Source of the DNA: Flavicella sp049625305 | GTDB taxonomy: Bacteria; Bacteroidota; Bacteroidia; Flavobacteriales; Flavobacteriaceae | Direction: 5' to 3' | DNA length: 64,000 nucleotides | NCBI GenBank assembly: GCA_049625305.1 | Contig: JBMZVD010000001.1 | Location: 1 to 64,000, forward strand | Shown here: positions 33,592 through 42,968 of the stretch, one piece after another | Position numbering within the stretch: the stretch's first letter is position 1 | Layout of the letters: each line of letters starts with the position of its first letter | Translations under genes and position numbers: made by a program | Notes under the pieces: model-generated | Seen by the model: only the letters and a program-made list of their open reading frames with translations | Database searches by the model: none | What the model was told of the DNA's origin: nothing

Positions 33592-35346
33592 TTATCCATT
33601 CATCGAGATCAAAAACTCCTCGTTATTTTGAGAATATTTCACTCTTTCTCTTATGAACTCCATAGCTTCAACAGGATTCATATCCGCTAGGTACTTTCTC
33701 AATATCCACATCCTTTGAACAAACTTTGCGTCTAATAACAAGTCATCACGTCGCGTACTAGATTTGATAAGATCAATCGCAGGATAAATTCTACGGTTTG
33801 CAATATTTCTATCTAACTGCAATTCCATATTTCCTGTTCCTTTGAATTCTTCAAAAATAACCTCATCCATTTTGGACCCTGTATCGGTCAATGCAGTAGC
33901 AATGATAGAGAGAGAACCTCCATTTTCTATATTACGTGCAGCTCCAAAGAATCGTTTCGGTTTGTGTAATGCATTCGCATCGATACCTCCAGATAATATT
34001 TTACCAGAAGCAGGAGCTACAGTATTGTAAGCTCTTGCTAAACGTGTGATAGAGTCAAGTAGTATAACTACATCGTGACCACACTCTACCAATCTTTTAG
34101 CTTTTTCGAGCACAATATTAGCAACGCGTACATGTTTTTCAGCAGGCTCGTCGAAAGTAGATGCAACAACTTCTCCTTTTACACTTCGCTGCATGTCTGT
34201 TACCTCTTCTGGACGTTCGTCTATCAACAATACAATTTGATAAACTTCTGGATGATTTTCCGCTATAGATTTGGCAATGTCTTTTAACAACATTGTCTTA
34301 CCCGTTTTGGGTTGTGCTACAATCATTCCTCTTTGTCCCTTTCCAATGGGAGCAAACATATCCATTATACGTGTAGACATTGTATTATTTCGGTCAATCA
34401 AATTGAACTTTTCATCAGGAAATAATGGTGTTAAATGTTCGAAAGACACTCTATCTCTCACTACATTAGGTTTCAATCCATTTATTTTTGAAACACGAAT
34501 CAAAGGAAAATATTTCTCTCCTTCCTTCGGTGGCCGAACATTTCCTAACACGGTATCCCCTGTTTTCAATCCAAATAATTTAATTTGAGATTGGCTAACA
34601 TAAATATCATCTGGAGATGATAAATAATTATAGTCTGAAGACCTCAAAAAACCGTAACCATCTGGCATCATTTCCAAAACACCTTCACTCTCTATGATGC
34701 CATCAAATTCATAGTCAGGATCCCTATATTTAGCATTGCTTTTGTTGTGATTTTTTTCCTTAGAATTATGGTTTTTATGATGTCCGTTTTTATTTGGATT
34801 GTTCCCTTGACGGTTTTTGTTTGAATCGTTTTGCTTGTGATTATTTTTTGCTGGCTGCTCTTGCCTAGAGATTTTAGAATCTTTGGAATTATCTAAAGAA
34901 ATTGTGTGTGTTGAGGCCTTTTCTTTGTTATTATCCACTGTTGATGTAGATTTTTTATCAGACGACTCTACTATTTTTTTTCTAGGTCTCTTAGGTTTGT
35001 TTCTATCTGAATCTGAAGACAACTCTTTTTTTACATTTAACGTTTCTGATTTAGATTCCAAGGATTTTTGTGGTTGTTCCTGTAATTTATTTTCTGGAGC
35101 TTCAACACTACCTTCAACCTCATCAACATCAGTAGTTCTTTTTGTTTTATTGCGAACTTGAGTATTGTTTTTAACTACTTTTGGTTTTGAAATTTCCTTA
35201 GAAACTCCTTCCTCTGCTTGTGCATCCAATATGGCGAACATCAGTCCTTTTTTATTCAATTGACTGATTTTTTTCAAACCTTTTTCTTTCGCTAAAGCTT
35301 TTAATTGTGCAATATTCATTGCATCAAGCGCTTCTTTATCTAACAT
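33592..35346 (-). CDS. rho: Transcription termination factor Rho with large disordered insert
   Basis: A 584-aa hexameric RNA helicase. Residues 1-43 are the Rho N-terminal helical domain (IAQLKALAKEKGLKKISQLN). Residues about 45-210 are an inserted Lys/Asn/Ser-rich low-complexity stretch absent from E. coli Rho (419 aa). The cold-shock-like RNA-binding domain follows (about 216-290, LEMMPDGYGFLRSSDYNYLS), then Walker A in AQPKTGKTMLL, and LLDSITRLARAYN. Such inserts are known in Bacteroidota Rho, where they are linked to RNA binding or condensate formation. The promoter is about 130 bases upstream, giving a long leader that could support Rho autoregulation (inference). Confidence 0.97.
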   Translation of the reverse strand: MLDKEALDAMNIAQLKALAKEKGLKKISQLNKKGLMFAILDAQAEEGVSKEISKPKVVKNNTQVRNKTKRTTDVDEVEGSVEAPENKLQEQPQKSLESKSETLNVKKELSSDSDRNKPKRPRKKIVESSDKKSTSTVDNNKEKASTHTISLDNSKDSKISRQEQPAKNNHKQNDSNKNRQGNNPNKNGHHKNHNSKEKNHNKSNAKYRDPDYEFDGIIESEGVLEMMPDGYGFLRSSDYNYLSSPDDIYVSQSQIKLFGLKTGDTVLGNVRPPKEGEKYFPLIRVSKINGLKPNVVRDRVSFEHLTPLFPDEKFNLIDRNNTMSTRIMDMFAPIGKGQRGMIVAQPKTGKTMLLKDIAKSIAENHPEVYQIVLLIDERPEEVTDMQRSVKGEVVASTFDEPAEKHVRVANIVLEKAKRLVECGHDVVILLDSITRLARAYNTVAPASGKILSGGIDANALHKPKRFFGAARNIENGGSLSIIATALTDTGSKMDEVIFEEFKGTGNMELQLDRNIANRRIYPAIDLIKSSTRRDDLLLDAKFVQRMWILRKYLADMNPVEAMEFIRERVKYSQNNEEFLISMNG

Positions 35347-35476
35347 GTAAGTGAATTTTAATGTAATTATGACTACCTAGATAAGTAGAAAAATAAATGT
35401 GTGTGTGAAATTTATGTGATGTGAGGATAAATAACGTAGTGAATTCGAAATTTATAAAATTATCCCAATTATTCAA

Positions 35477-35506
35477 CAAATATATACGATTTTTTTCTAC
35501 TTGCAA
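35477..35506 (-). promoter_or_regulatory. rho: Promoter of rho and long 5' leader
   Basis: On the minus strand TTG (35506-35504), a 19-base spacer and TATATTTG (35484-35477) match the consensus. Transcription would begin near 35470, leaving an AT-rich, TG-repeat-containing leader of about 125 bases before the rho ATG. The rest of 35347-35657 holds only the TATTTTTG box (35630-35637) for the rightward gene; no RNA gene is recognised. Confidence 0.6.
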
Positions 35507-35657
35507 ATAAAAATTTAAAAATTAGTAACCAAACACAAAATCATTAGGCATTTATGAAACTTAAAATTTGACAAATGTATAAATCACTATTTTTTTCAAA
35601 AAAATAGAGGAAGTAAAAATTAAAAAACATATTTTTGCTTTGCTTTATGATATAAAC

Positions 35658-36092
35658 ATGATACAACGCGTACAATCAATTTACTTACTTCTAGCAGCTT
35701 TAATTTCATTTGCATCTTTATTTTATGCTACTATCGAAATTACAGGAAACGAAACTGATGTTGCAATTATAGAAACATTTAAAATTGATCGTTTTTTAAT
35801 AAAATCCATAGGTATTTCAGTATTTATTTCATGCTTATTGTCTTTTGTCTCTATTTTTCTTTATAAGAAAAGACAAAATCAATTTGTAATGGGAAGATTG
35901 AACATACTTATCAACTTCTATATATTAGGCGTATTGATAATTGAATCTCTAAATTTACCTGGAGAAAATTTGGTTTCTGAGAAAGGTATTGGGGTTTTCA
36001 TTCCTATTGTGGTTGTTGTTTTGCTTGTCATGGCAAACAAATCAATCAAAAAAGATGAAGAGCTTGTAAAATCTGTAGATCGATTACGATAA
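35658..36092 (+). CDS. DUF4293 family membrane protein
   Basis: A 144-aa protein with four hydrophobic helices and the characteristic start MIQRVQSIYLLLAALIS of DUF4293 proteins, which are common next to rho in flavobacteria. Function unknown. The ATG at 35658 lies about 20 bases downstream of the -7 box TATTTTTG; an in-frame TTG at 35640 is too close to that box. Confidence 0.88.
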   Translation: MIQRVQSIYLLLAALISFASLFYATIEITGNETDVAIIETFKIDRFLIKSIGISVFISCLLSFVSIFLYKKRQNQFVMGRLNILINFYILGVLIIESLNLPGENLVSEKGIGVFIPIVVVVLLVMANKSIKKDEELVKSVDRLR

Positions 36093-36121
36093 ACCTAACA
36101 TCTTAGTTTATTTATGCGACT

Positions 36122-36154
36122 AAACCCGAAAGTTAAAACTTTCGGGTTTTTTTT
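36122..36154 (+). terminator. Intrinsic terminator after DUF4293
   Basis: AAACCCGAAAGTT and AACTTTCGGGTTT form a perfect 13-bp stem with a two-base loop and a following T run to 36154. Confidence 0.88.
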
Positions 36155-36273
36155 GATAGCTACATAAAATATAATCTTAAAGCATGCTAAATATTTTGGG
36201 AATGAAAACTAACTATATTTACAGTAAAATCCCCCTATATTTAGGTAGAAAAAAAAATCACGATTTAAAGGTA

Positions 36274-36304
36274 TTGTTCCTAAGATATCTTTATCATAAA
36301 TTTG
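36274..36304 (+). promoter_or_regulatory. Promoter of the response regulator gene
   Basis: TTG (36274-36276), a 20-base spacer and TAAATTTG (36297-36304) match the consensus. The ATG at 36314 is only nine bases beyond the box, so the leader is very short. Confidence 0.6.
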
Positions 36305-36313
36305 AAAGATAAA

Positions 36314-36979
36314 ATGGTCAAAAAGGAAAAAATTAAAGTTCATATAGCAGATGATCATAAAATTCTTATCGACGGAATTATTGCAGTGCTAAAGAGTGAA
36401 AATAATATAGAAGTTGTTGGGTACTCCCTAGATGGTATCCAAGTTATAGAATGGTTTAAGCAAAATAAAGCTGATGTTTTAGTATTAGATGTAAATATGC
36501 CAGATTGTGATGGTATAGAGGTTTTAAAAGAATTAAAAAAATTAAAAATCGAACAAAAAACGATAATACTATCTAGTTATGATGATGTGAAATTAGTGAA
36601 AGAGGTTTTAAAAATCGGTGCATTAGGATTTCTTGCAAAGAACTGTGCAGGTGAAAACATTGTTGAAGCAATAAAATCAATACATAAGGGAAATCAATAT
36701 TTTAGTAAAGATGTTCACAATGATTTAGTAGCATCTTTAGTTGGAAATAAAGTAAAAAATAGAATACCACAGGATGGCGTATTATCTGTGTCTCTTACCG
36801 ATAGAGAACTTCAAGTTTTACAACTTATTAGTAAAGAGTTAAAAACAAAAGAAATAGCAGAAAAATTATTTATAAGTTCAAGTACAGTTGATACTTATAG
36901 AAAAAACTTATTGACAAAAACGAAAGCAAAAAACTCAGTTGGTCTAATTATGTATGCAGTTAAAAACAAATTACTCTGA
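36314..36979 (+). CDS. NarL/FixJ-family response regulator
   Basis: A 221-aa two-component regulator. The receiver domain has the acidic pair D13-D14, phospho-acceptor D59 (VLVLDVNMPDCDG) and the conserved Lys (GFLAKN). The LuxR-type HTH is at the C-terminus (LTDRELQVLQLISKELKTKE and later STVDTYRKNLL). The partner is probably the HisKA_3-type sensor kinase at 37759, since NarL regulators pair with that kinase class, although a lipoprotein gene and a terminator lie between. Confidence 0.95.
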   Translation: MVKKEKIKVHIADDHKILIDGIIAVLKSENNIEVVGYSLDGIQVIEWFKQNKADVLVLDVNMPDCDGIEVLKELKKLKIEQKTIILSSYDDVKLVKEVLKIGALGFLAKNCAGENIVEAIKSIHKGNQYFSKDVHNDLVASLVGNKVKNRIPQDGVLSVSLTDRELQVLQLISKELKTKEIAEKLFISSSTVDTYRKNLLTKTKAKNSVGLIMYAVKNKLL

Positions 36980-37007
36980 GTAAATAAATATCCCCCCTCA
37001 ATTTACG

Positions 37008-37037
37008 GCCACTTTATACTTTAAAGTGGCTTTTTTT
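37008..37037 (+). terminator. Intrinsic terminator after the response regulator
   Basis: GCCACTTTA (37008-37016) pairs with TAAAGTGGC (37022-37030), followed by seven T. It separates the regulator from the lipoprotein and kinase genes, possibly as partial attenuation. Confidence 0.85.
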
Positions 37038-37069
37038 ATTTTAAAAATTAACCGTTAAATACAAATATT

Positions 37070-37753
37070 ATGACAACAAAAATTAAAATTCTTTTTATGG
37101 TAATCTTACTGAGTTTATTTCAATCTTGCTCTGAATTAGAAAGTGATAATCTCAATAAAAATGAGAGTCCTTTAAAATCGTATACACTCTCTAGAGATGT
37201 TAATGGAAGTTACACTTTGGAACAACATTTAAATGATGGTATAATCTCTAAAATAGTTCCCAATCAAATTTTAAACGAAATTATATTTGAAGAAGGAAAA
37301 GATGATGTCATCACTCAAACTAGCATCACTCCTTCACAAAACAATGATGTTAGAATTGAATTTTTAACCGAAAATCATATACAAATTCCTGGTATTACAG
37401 TATACGAAAGTGACAAAGCAACAACTTATAACAAAACCACAAAAGACATCAATTATGTGAAAAGTTATGAAATGAAAATGATGCAAAATGGGTCATACGA
37501 ATTAAAATACACATTAAAACAAGGATACTATCCAACTTATGAATACAACAAAGAAAAAGAGAGGCATCAGATTAGATTGAATCAAGGTGAAATCAAAGAA
37601 AACCAGACAAGCTTTTCAAAAAATTACATTAAATTTGAGGGTGAAAAATTGAACATCATTTTTGTTAGAAAATCTTTTATCAATTCCACCACTGAGATGA
37701 ATAGAAGACAACTTGATTTTCCAGAACCACCAGAATTTGAAATTGCTGCTTAA
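37070..37753 (+). CDS. Predicted lipoprotein, unknown function
   Basis: A 227-aa lipoprotein with signal and lipobox LLSLFQSC (Cys near residue 20) followed by SELESDN, whose acidic residues fit a Bacteroidota surface-export signal. The body has two similar stretches, LSRDVNGSYTLEQHLNDG (about residue 42) and MKMMQNGSYELKYTLKQGY (about 136), which suggest an internal duplication of a beta-rich domain. No enzyme motif is seen. It lies five bases upstream of the sensor kinase, so it may be a sensory or effector partner of that kinase. Confidence 0.75.
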   Translation: MTTKIKILFMVILLSLFQSCSELESDNLNKNESPLKSYTLSRDVNGSYTLEQHLNDGIISKIVPNQILNEIIFEEGKDDVITQTSITPSQNNDVRIEFLTENHIQIPGITVYESDKATTYNKTTKDINYVKSYEMKMMQNGSYELKYTLKQGYYPTYEYNKEKERHQIRLNQGEIKENQTSFSKNYIKFEGEKLNIIFVRKSFINSTTEMNRRQLDFPEPPEFEIAA

Positions 37754-37758
37754 AATTT

Positions 37759-39549
37759 ATGTTACATCTCATATTGACTTTTGTATTGTTCACCTCAGCT
37801 TTTGCAAAAGACATATCTATAAATCATGAATACAAAGCCAGTTTTGTTGAAAACAAACTGGCTTCTTTTGATTTGTCTCAAGAAAAACAAAGTAAGGATT
37901 TAAAAAAATGGATTCTTAATTTGAAAAGTGTTGCCACAAAGAATCAAACAGAAAAAAAAGTATTGTTAGAATATTTTGAAATCTTAAAAATTGCTAAAAA
38001 ACGTAACGAAAATAACATTCTCATTGATGTAAATGCTGAAATATCTGAAATACTATTGGATATAAACAGTTTTAAAAAAAGTTTGAATTATGCAAAAGAG
38101 GCATTAAAATATGCTGAAATCGAAAGAGATACGCTGGCTATCATTGAAAGAAATATCAAAATTGGAAAAATACACTACAAACTTTACAATAAGAATAAGA
38201 TAAAGTACGCTAATCAATTAGACAGCCTCTATTACTACAATAAAGTTGCCGATGAAATCATTGGAAACAATACAAAATACCTAAAACAAAAAGGTAAAAT
38301 ATACAGCAGCTATTCTGTAGTTAGTCTCTTAAAAAAAGATTACACAACCGCTCAAAAAAATAATTTAAAAGCTTTAGAAATCAATATTCAAAACAATGAT
38401 ACAGTTTCTCAAATTATCAATTTAAATACACTCGCAGGAAACTATATCAAACAAAAAGACTTTGAAAAAGCTGTTTTTTATTACAAAAAATCATTAGAAT
38501 TAATAGGAAAAGATAAGAACAAAAAAGAGAGTGAACTCAAAAGGATGGTATCCTCAAACATAGCCTGGGCTTACTACAATCTAAAAAACCATATAAGTTA
38601 CGAATACCTTTACAAGTCATTCAAAATTGATGATAGTTTGAGAAATGAGGAGTTTAGGGCAATTATAACTGAAATTGAAGCCAAACACAATGTCGATATC
38701 ATTCAACAGAATGCAGACAAAAAAAGAATTATTGAAGTTCAACAAAAGGAAAAATTTCAATTATGGACTTTTATCCTTGCTATTTCAACACTATTAATAA
38801 CTTACTTTTTTTGGATTTATTCTAAAAATAGTAAGCTTAAAAATGAAAACAAGGATTTAATGCTCGTTAAAGCAGGTTTGGAAAAACAAAAAGAAATAGA
38901 ACTTTTAAAATCAGAACATCAAACAAAAGTTCTGAATGCTACCTTAGACGGTAAAGAAGTTGAACGAAGAGACATAGCTGAAACACTTCACAATAATGTA
39001 AGTGTGCTTTTATCAGCGGCAAATTTGCACTTACAAGCCTCTATCAATAACTCAAAAGAAAAAACTGATGACATCATCAAAACTCAAAAAATCATAGATG
39101 AAGCATCTAGTAAGATTAGAAATCTTTCACATGAACTGATTTCGTCTGTACTCTTGAAATTTGGGTTAAGTTACGCAATACAAGATTTTTGTGAAAAACT
39201 TTCAAATTCGGAGCTAGAAATTATTTGCAAAATCAACTCCATTAAAAGGTACCCTCAAAACTTTGAAATAAAAATAAACAGCATGATTGAGGAACTAGTC
39301 AATAATATAATCAAACACAGCAAAGCCAAACATGGATATATTTCAATTCATGAAAAAGGAAATCAACTTAATGTTGAAGTTTTTGATGACGGTATAGGGT
39401 TTGACACGCAAATTAATAGATATAAGAAAGGAATTGGAATACAACAAATCGAAGCTAGAATCATGATAATGAAAGGTACTTTTAAACTAAATTCTGCTGT
39501 TAATGAAGGAACAAAAATAAATTTCAAAGTACCTATTCCTAATAAATAA
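37759..39549 (+). CDS. Sensor histidine kinase with periplasmic TPR domain
   Basis: A 596-aa kinase. A signal peptide (1-16) precedes about 300 residues of TPR-like helices (for example DFEKAVFYYKKSLELIGKD), one transmembrane helix (335-354), a coiled coil, and a HisKA_3-type dimerisation domain with H411 in RRDIAETLHNNVSVLL. The HATPase domain has the N box EELVNNIIKHSKAKHG and G box FDDGIGFD. The HNN after the His is the usual HisKA_3 form. The TPR part may sense a periplasmic protein, perhaps the adjacent lipoprotein (inference). Confidence 0.93.
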   Translation: MLHLILTFVLFTSAFAKDISINHEYKASFVENKLASFDLSQEKQSKDLKKWILNLKSVATKNQTEKKVLLEYFEILKIAKKRNENNILIDVNAEISEILLDINSFKKSLNYAKEALKYAEIERDTLAIIERNIKIGKIHYKLYNKNKIKYANQLDSLYYYNKVADEIIGNNTKYLKQKGKIYSSYSVVSLLKKDYTTAQKNNLKALEINIQNNDTVSQIINLNTLAGNYIKQKDFEKAVFYYKKSLELIGKDKNKKESELKRMVSSNIAWAYYNLKNHISYEYLYKSFKIDDSLRNEEFRAIITEIEAKHNVDIIQQNADKKRIIEVQQKEKFQLWTFILAISTLLITYFFWIYSKNSKLKNENKDLMLVKAGLEKQKEIELLKSEHQTKVLNATLDGKEVERRDIAETLHNNVSVLLSAANLHLQASINNSKEKTDDIIKTQKIIDEASSKIRNLSHELISSVLLKFGLSYAIQDFCEKLSNSELEIICKINSIKRYPQNFEIKINSMIEELVNNIIKHSKAKHGYISIHEKGNQLNVEVFDDGIGFDTQINRYKKGIGIQQIEARIMIMKGTFKLNSAVNEGTKINFKVPIPNK

Positions 39550-39652
39550 AAATAAAATGACATTTTTTTGTAACATTATGAAAACTATTTGCGTATATGT
39601 ATATGTAACATTAGCTGAGACTCAACTCTTCTTCTAGTTACAAATTAAAAAT

Positions 39653-40516
39653 ATGAGACAACTTAAGATCACCAAGCAGGTTACAAACAGAGAAACTGCA
39701 TCACTAGACAAGTATTTACAAGAAATAGGAAAAGTTGATTTGATTACAGCTGACATGGAAGTTGAATTGGCTCAGCGTATCAAGGCTGGAGACCAAGTTG
39801 CTTTGGAAAAATTGACCAAAGCCAACTTACGATTTGTGGTATCTGTAGCAAAACAATATCAAAATCAAGGACTCACATTGCCCGATCTCATCAATGAAGG
39901 GAACTTAGGTCTGATCAAAGCAGCCAAGCGATTTGACGAAACTCGTGGATTTAAATTTATTTCTTATGCTGTATGGTGGATTCGTCAATCTATTCTACAA
40001 GCACTTGCAGAACAATCGAGAATCGTTCGTTTACCTTTAAATAAAATTGGTTCGATCAATAAGATCAATAAAATGTACGCTTTCTTAGAACAAGAAAACG
40101 AAAGACCTCCTTCTGCAGAGGAAATCGCTAAGAAATTAGACATGACTGTAAATGACGTAAAAGAGTCTATGAAAAATTCAGGACGTCATGTATCAATGGA
40201 TGCTCCATTGATTGAAGGAGAAGATTCCAATCTATACGATGTACTGAACTCTGGAGAATCACCAAACCCTGATAAAAACTTGTTACACGAATCTTTACGT
40301 GTAGAAATTGAAAGAGCACTTGAGACGCTTACTCCAAGAGAGGCGGATGTAGTAAAGCTATATTTTGGACTTGGAGAGCACCAACCAATGACTCTTGAAG
40401 AAATTGGTGAAACTTTTGATTTGACACGTGAACGTGTTAGACAAATTAAAGAAAAAGCAATCAGAAGACTCAAACATACATCGAGATCAAAAATTTTAAT
40501 GACCTACTTAGGATAG
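39653..40516 (+). CDS. rpoD: Primary RNA polymerase sigma factor
   Basis: A 287-aa sigma-70 of the short Bacteroidota type, lacking region 1.1. TASLDKYLQEIGKVDLI is region 1.2, GNLGLIKAAKRFDETRGFKF region 2, and YAVWWIRQSILQALAEQSR the region 2.4 helix for the -7 box. The end, TLEEIGETFDLTRERVRQIK, is region 4.2. This protein recognises the TTG/TAnnTTTG promoters noted throughout. Confidence 0.97.
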   Translation: MRQLKITKQVTNRETASLDKYLQEIGKVDLITADMEVELAQRIKAGDQVALEKLTKANLRFVVSVAKQYQNQGLTLPDLINEGNLGLIKAAKRFDETRGFKFISYAVWWIRQSILQALAEQSRIVRLPLNKIGSINKINKMYAFLEQENERPPSAEEIAKKLDMTVNDVKESMKNSGRHVSMDAPLIEGEDSNLYDVLNSGESPNPDKNLLHESLRVEIERALETLTPREADVVKLYFGLGEHQPMTLEEIGETFDLTRERVRQIKEKAIRRLKHTSRSKILMTYLG

Positions 40517-40530
40517 GTACCTTTTCTAAA

Positions 40531-40560
40531 AAACACTCGGTTAACTTCGAGTGTTTTTTT
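40531..40560 (+). terminator. Intrinsic terminator after rpoD
   Basis: AAACACTCG (40531-40539) pairs with CGAGTGTTT (40548-40556), followed by T residues. Confidence 0.85.
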
Positions 40561-40608
40561 ATTCCTTCTTAAATAAAATTCAACCTATTAATTTTCAACA
40601 CACAAGCA

Positions 40609-41265
40609 ATGAGTAAACTAATTGCCCCTTCAGTACTTGCAGCTGATTTTGCAAACCTACAGAGAGACATTGAAATGGTTAATAATAGTGCAGCCGATTG
40701 GTTTCATATCGATGTCATGGATGGTGTTTTTGTACCTAACATTTCTTTTGGAATGCCTGTAGTAAGTGCAATTAAAAAACATGCTAAAAAAACAATGGAT
40801 GTACATTTGATGATCGTCAATCCTGATCAGTACATTGACACATTCAAAAATATAGGAGCCGATATACTAACGGTACACTACGAGGCATGTACACACTTAC
40901 ATCGAACATTACAAGCCATCAAAGCTGCTGGAATGAAAGCTGGAGTTGCTTTGAATCCACACACGCCTATAGCTGTTTTGGAAGATGTCATAAACGATAT
41001 TGATATGGTGTGTATTATGAGTGTAAACCCTGGTTTTGGTGGACAATCATTTATTGAAAACACTTACAAAAAAGTAAAACAACTAAAACACTTAATTGAA
41101 TTTAGCGAAGCAGAAACATTGATTGAAATTGATGGAGGTGTAACTGATAAAAACGCCAATCAATTGATTGAAGCAGGAGCTGATGTATTAGTTGCAGGAA
41201 GTTATGTTTTTGGAAGCGAAGACCCTACAGCTACTATTGCCGATCTAAAAAATATAATTTCTTAG
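40609..41265 (+). CDS. rpe: Ribulose-phosphate 3-epimerase
   Basis: A 218-aa TIM-barrel enzyme of the pentose phosphate pathway. IAPSVLAADFANL, FHIDVMDGVFVPNISFG, DVHLMIVNPDQYI, MSVNPGFGGQSFIE and IEIDGGVTDKN are the family signatures carrying the metal-binding His and Asp residues. Confidence 0.98.
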   Translation: MSKLIAPSVLAADFANLQRDIEMVNNSAADWFHIDVMDGVFVPNISFGMPVVSAIKKHAKKTMDVHLMIVNPDQYIDTFKNIGADILTVHYEACTHLHRTLQAIKAAGMKAGVALNPHTPIAVLEDVINDIDMVCIMSVNPGFGGQSFIENTYKKVKQLKHLIEFSEAETLIEIDGGVTDKNANQLIEAGADVLVAGSYVFGSEDPTATIADLKNIIS

Positions 41266-41296
41266 TTTATCTAAGTATTAAAATTTATAAAAATTA

Positions 41297-41328
41297 AAAT
41301 GGGAATTCGATTTCGAATTCCCATTTTT
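41297..41328. terminator. Bidirectional terminator between rpe and the PUL
   Basis: GGGAATTCGA (41301-41310) pairs perfectly with TCGAATTCCC (41313-41322), extended by A/T pairs on both sides. It marks the border of core genome and polysaccharide locus. Confidence 0.85.
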
Positions 41329-41349
41329 CGTCCTATTACTATCGGGGAG

Positions 41350-42966
41350 TTACTCTTCCTCTGCAGAGAAAGAAGTAGTGTATTGCGCTTCGCAACTATC
41401 AATTATATATTGGCCATTTTGAGAGGTCGCACCTCCTCCAATAAACCACATTAATTTCAATTCATCTCCTGAAATTTGTGTCATATCCAACAAAACATTG
41501 CTCACTTTACTTGGAATTCTTGTTGCCCAAGCTGACCTTGTTGGCCATCTTACATCATCATTATCCATGACAACGTTCCAATTAGAAATATCAAAACTAC
41601 CGGATTCCAAATCAGTTGTGTTGGTTCCTATATAAAACCCTCTCGTGTAAGTAGTACCCACAAAAGCGTCATTGTAACCAAAAGCTTCTTCAAAGGAAAC
41701 TCGCAATCCTTTTACTGATGATATGTCGATGGTTTTCACCAAATAATAATCTTTCAAACCTGGGTTTACAATTCGAATACCTTCAATCGTTGGTAGATTG
41801 TCTTTGGTAATAACAGCCTTAGACCATCCTCCGGATCCACTTCCGATTGCATAACCTGCATAGTCTGGATAAACCGTATTTCCTGGGATGATTTGCCCAG
41901 TCTTTGAGTCGTCAAAAGTATCATCAAATAAATTATCAGTCATCCATCTTTCTTCCACGTTCAATTGTAACTTATTTGAAAAGGTAAATGAAGTTCCTCC
42001 TGAATTGGTAGCCGTAAATCCTATCATATGACTCCCAACTGGTAAATTTGCATCAGCCTCAATACTCATACTTCCCTGTGTATCTATACTAAACAACGAA
42101 GCATAATCACTTAGTTCTGAAGGCAATACAATTCCCCAGCCTCCACTGGCCTCCATATCTGTCAGTTTCGGTACTGAACTTGTATATGCCGTGTATGGAG
42201 AAAGTGTAACTGCTGTTAAAGGTGTCTCACCGTCTTGTTGATACAAATCTAATGTTGGAGGTAATCCTACTTTAACGTTCAACAGATCAACGAACAACTT
42301 AGACCCTAAATTTGTCGTAGCAATGACTGATATTTTATTTTCTCCAGTAATAGCATCGGTATTCTTCGTGATAGCTCCAGTCGAAGCATCGATAGAAAAA
42401 CCTAAAGGAGCTTCTTGTAAACTATACGTGATTGTATTGATCAGGTTTTCAGCTGAACTATCCATTGCTGATACTGTAGCTACAACCCCTTCTTCAAATA
42501 CACCCGCCTCCACAACGGCATTGTCTACATTTAAAGTAACCGGTACAGGCAAGATTGAAAACCGAACTGCTTTATCGTGCACCGCTATCCCATTGGAATT
42601 GAACATACGAATACTGATATCGTATACTCCGTCTGAAAGAGAACCAAATTGATTGTTGTAATATACCACTCCTGTTAACTTGTCAATACCAAAACTAATT
42701 GGAACATAAGTACTTCCACCAGATGCTAAAATTGTATCCATCGCAAACCCATAGACTCCTGAAACTTCAAAACTTGGCGCCTCACTAAAAATAGTATCTT
42801 TCAAAGGATACGAAATAACGTCTTGATATATAAGAGAGCCATCGTTGCCCTTTAAAATAACCTGTTCATACCTTTGATAATCGAGTTCTATACGCTCCTC
42901 ACATGCACTTACTATCAATCCTAAAATAAATATATAGGCTAATCTTTTTACAACTTTTGCTTTCAT
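41350..42966 (-). CDS. Candidate surface glycan-binding lipoprotein of the PUL
   Basis: A 538-aa lipoprotein with lipobox LIVSAC (Cys22) followed by EERIELD, an acidic stretch consistent with surface export. Residues about 40-350 hold cadherin/Ig-like repeats (GFSIDASTGAITKNTDAI, SLFSIDTQGSMSIEAD), and the C-terminal about 180 residues look like a jelly-roll module (VKGLRVSFEEAFGYNDAF). It starts 2 bases after the SusD stop, the usual place for a SusE/F-like or SGBP protein. Binding of glycan is inferred from position, and the exact family is not identified. Confidence 0.8.
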   Translation of the reverse strand: MKAKVVKRLAYIFILGLIVSACEERIELDYQRYEQVILKGNDGSLIYQDVISYPLKDTIFSEAPSFEVSGVYGFAMDTILASGGSTYVPISFGIDKLTGVVYYNNQFGSLSDGVYDISIRMFNSNGIAVHDKAVRFSILPVPVTLNVDNAVVEAGVFEEGVVATVSAMDSSAENLINTITYSLQEAPLGFSIDASTGAITKNTDAITGENKISVIATTNLGSKLFVDLLNVKVGLPPTLDLYQQDGETPLTAVTLSPYTAYTSSVPKLTDMEASGGWGIVLPSELSDYASLFSIDTQGSMSIEADANLPVGSHMIGFTATNSGGTSFTFSNKLQLNVEERWMTDNLFDDTFDDSKTGQIIPGNTVYPDYAGYAIGSGSGGWSKAVITKDNLPTIEGIRIVNPGLKDYYLVKTIDISSVKGLRVSFEEAFGYNDAFVGTTYTRGFYIGTNTTDLESGSFDISNWNVVMDNDDVRWPTRSAWATRIPSKVSNVLLDMTQISGDELKLMWFIGGGATSQNGQYIIDSCEAQYTTSFSAEEE

Positions 42967-42968
42967 AA

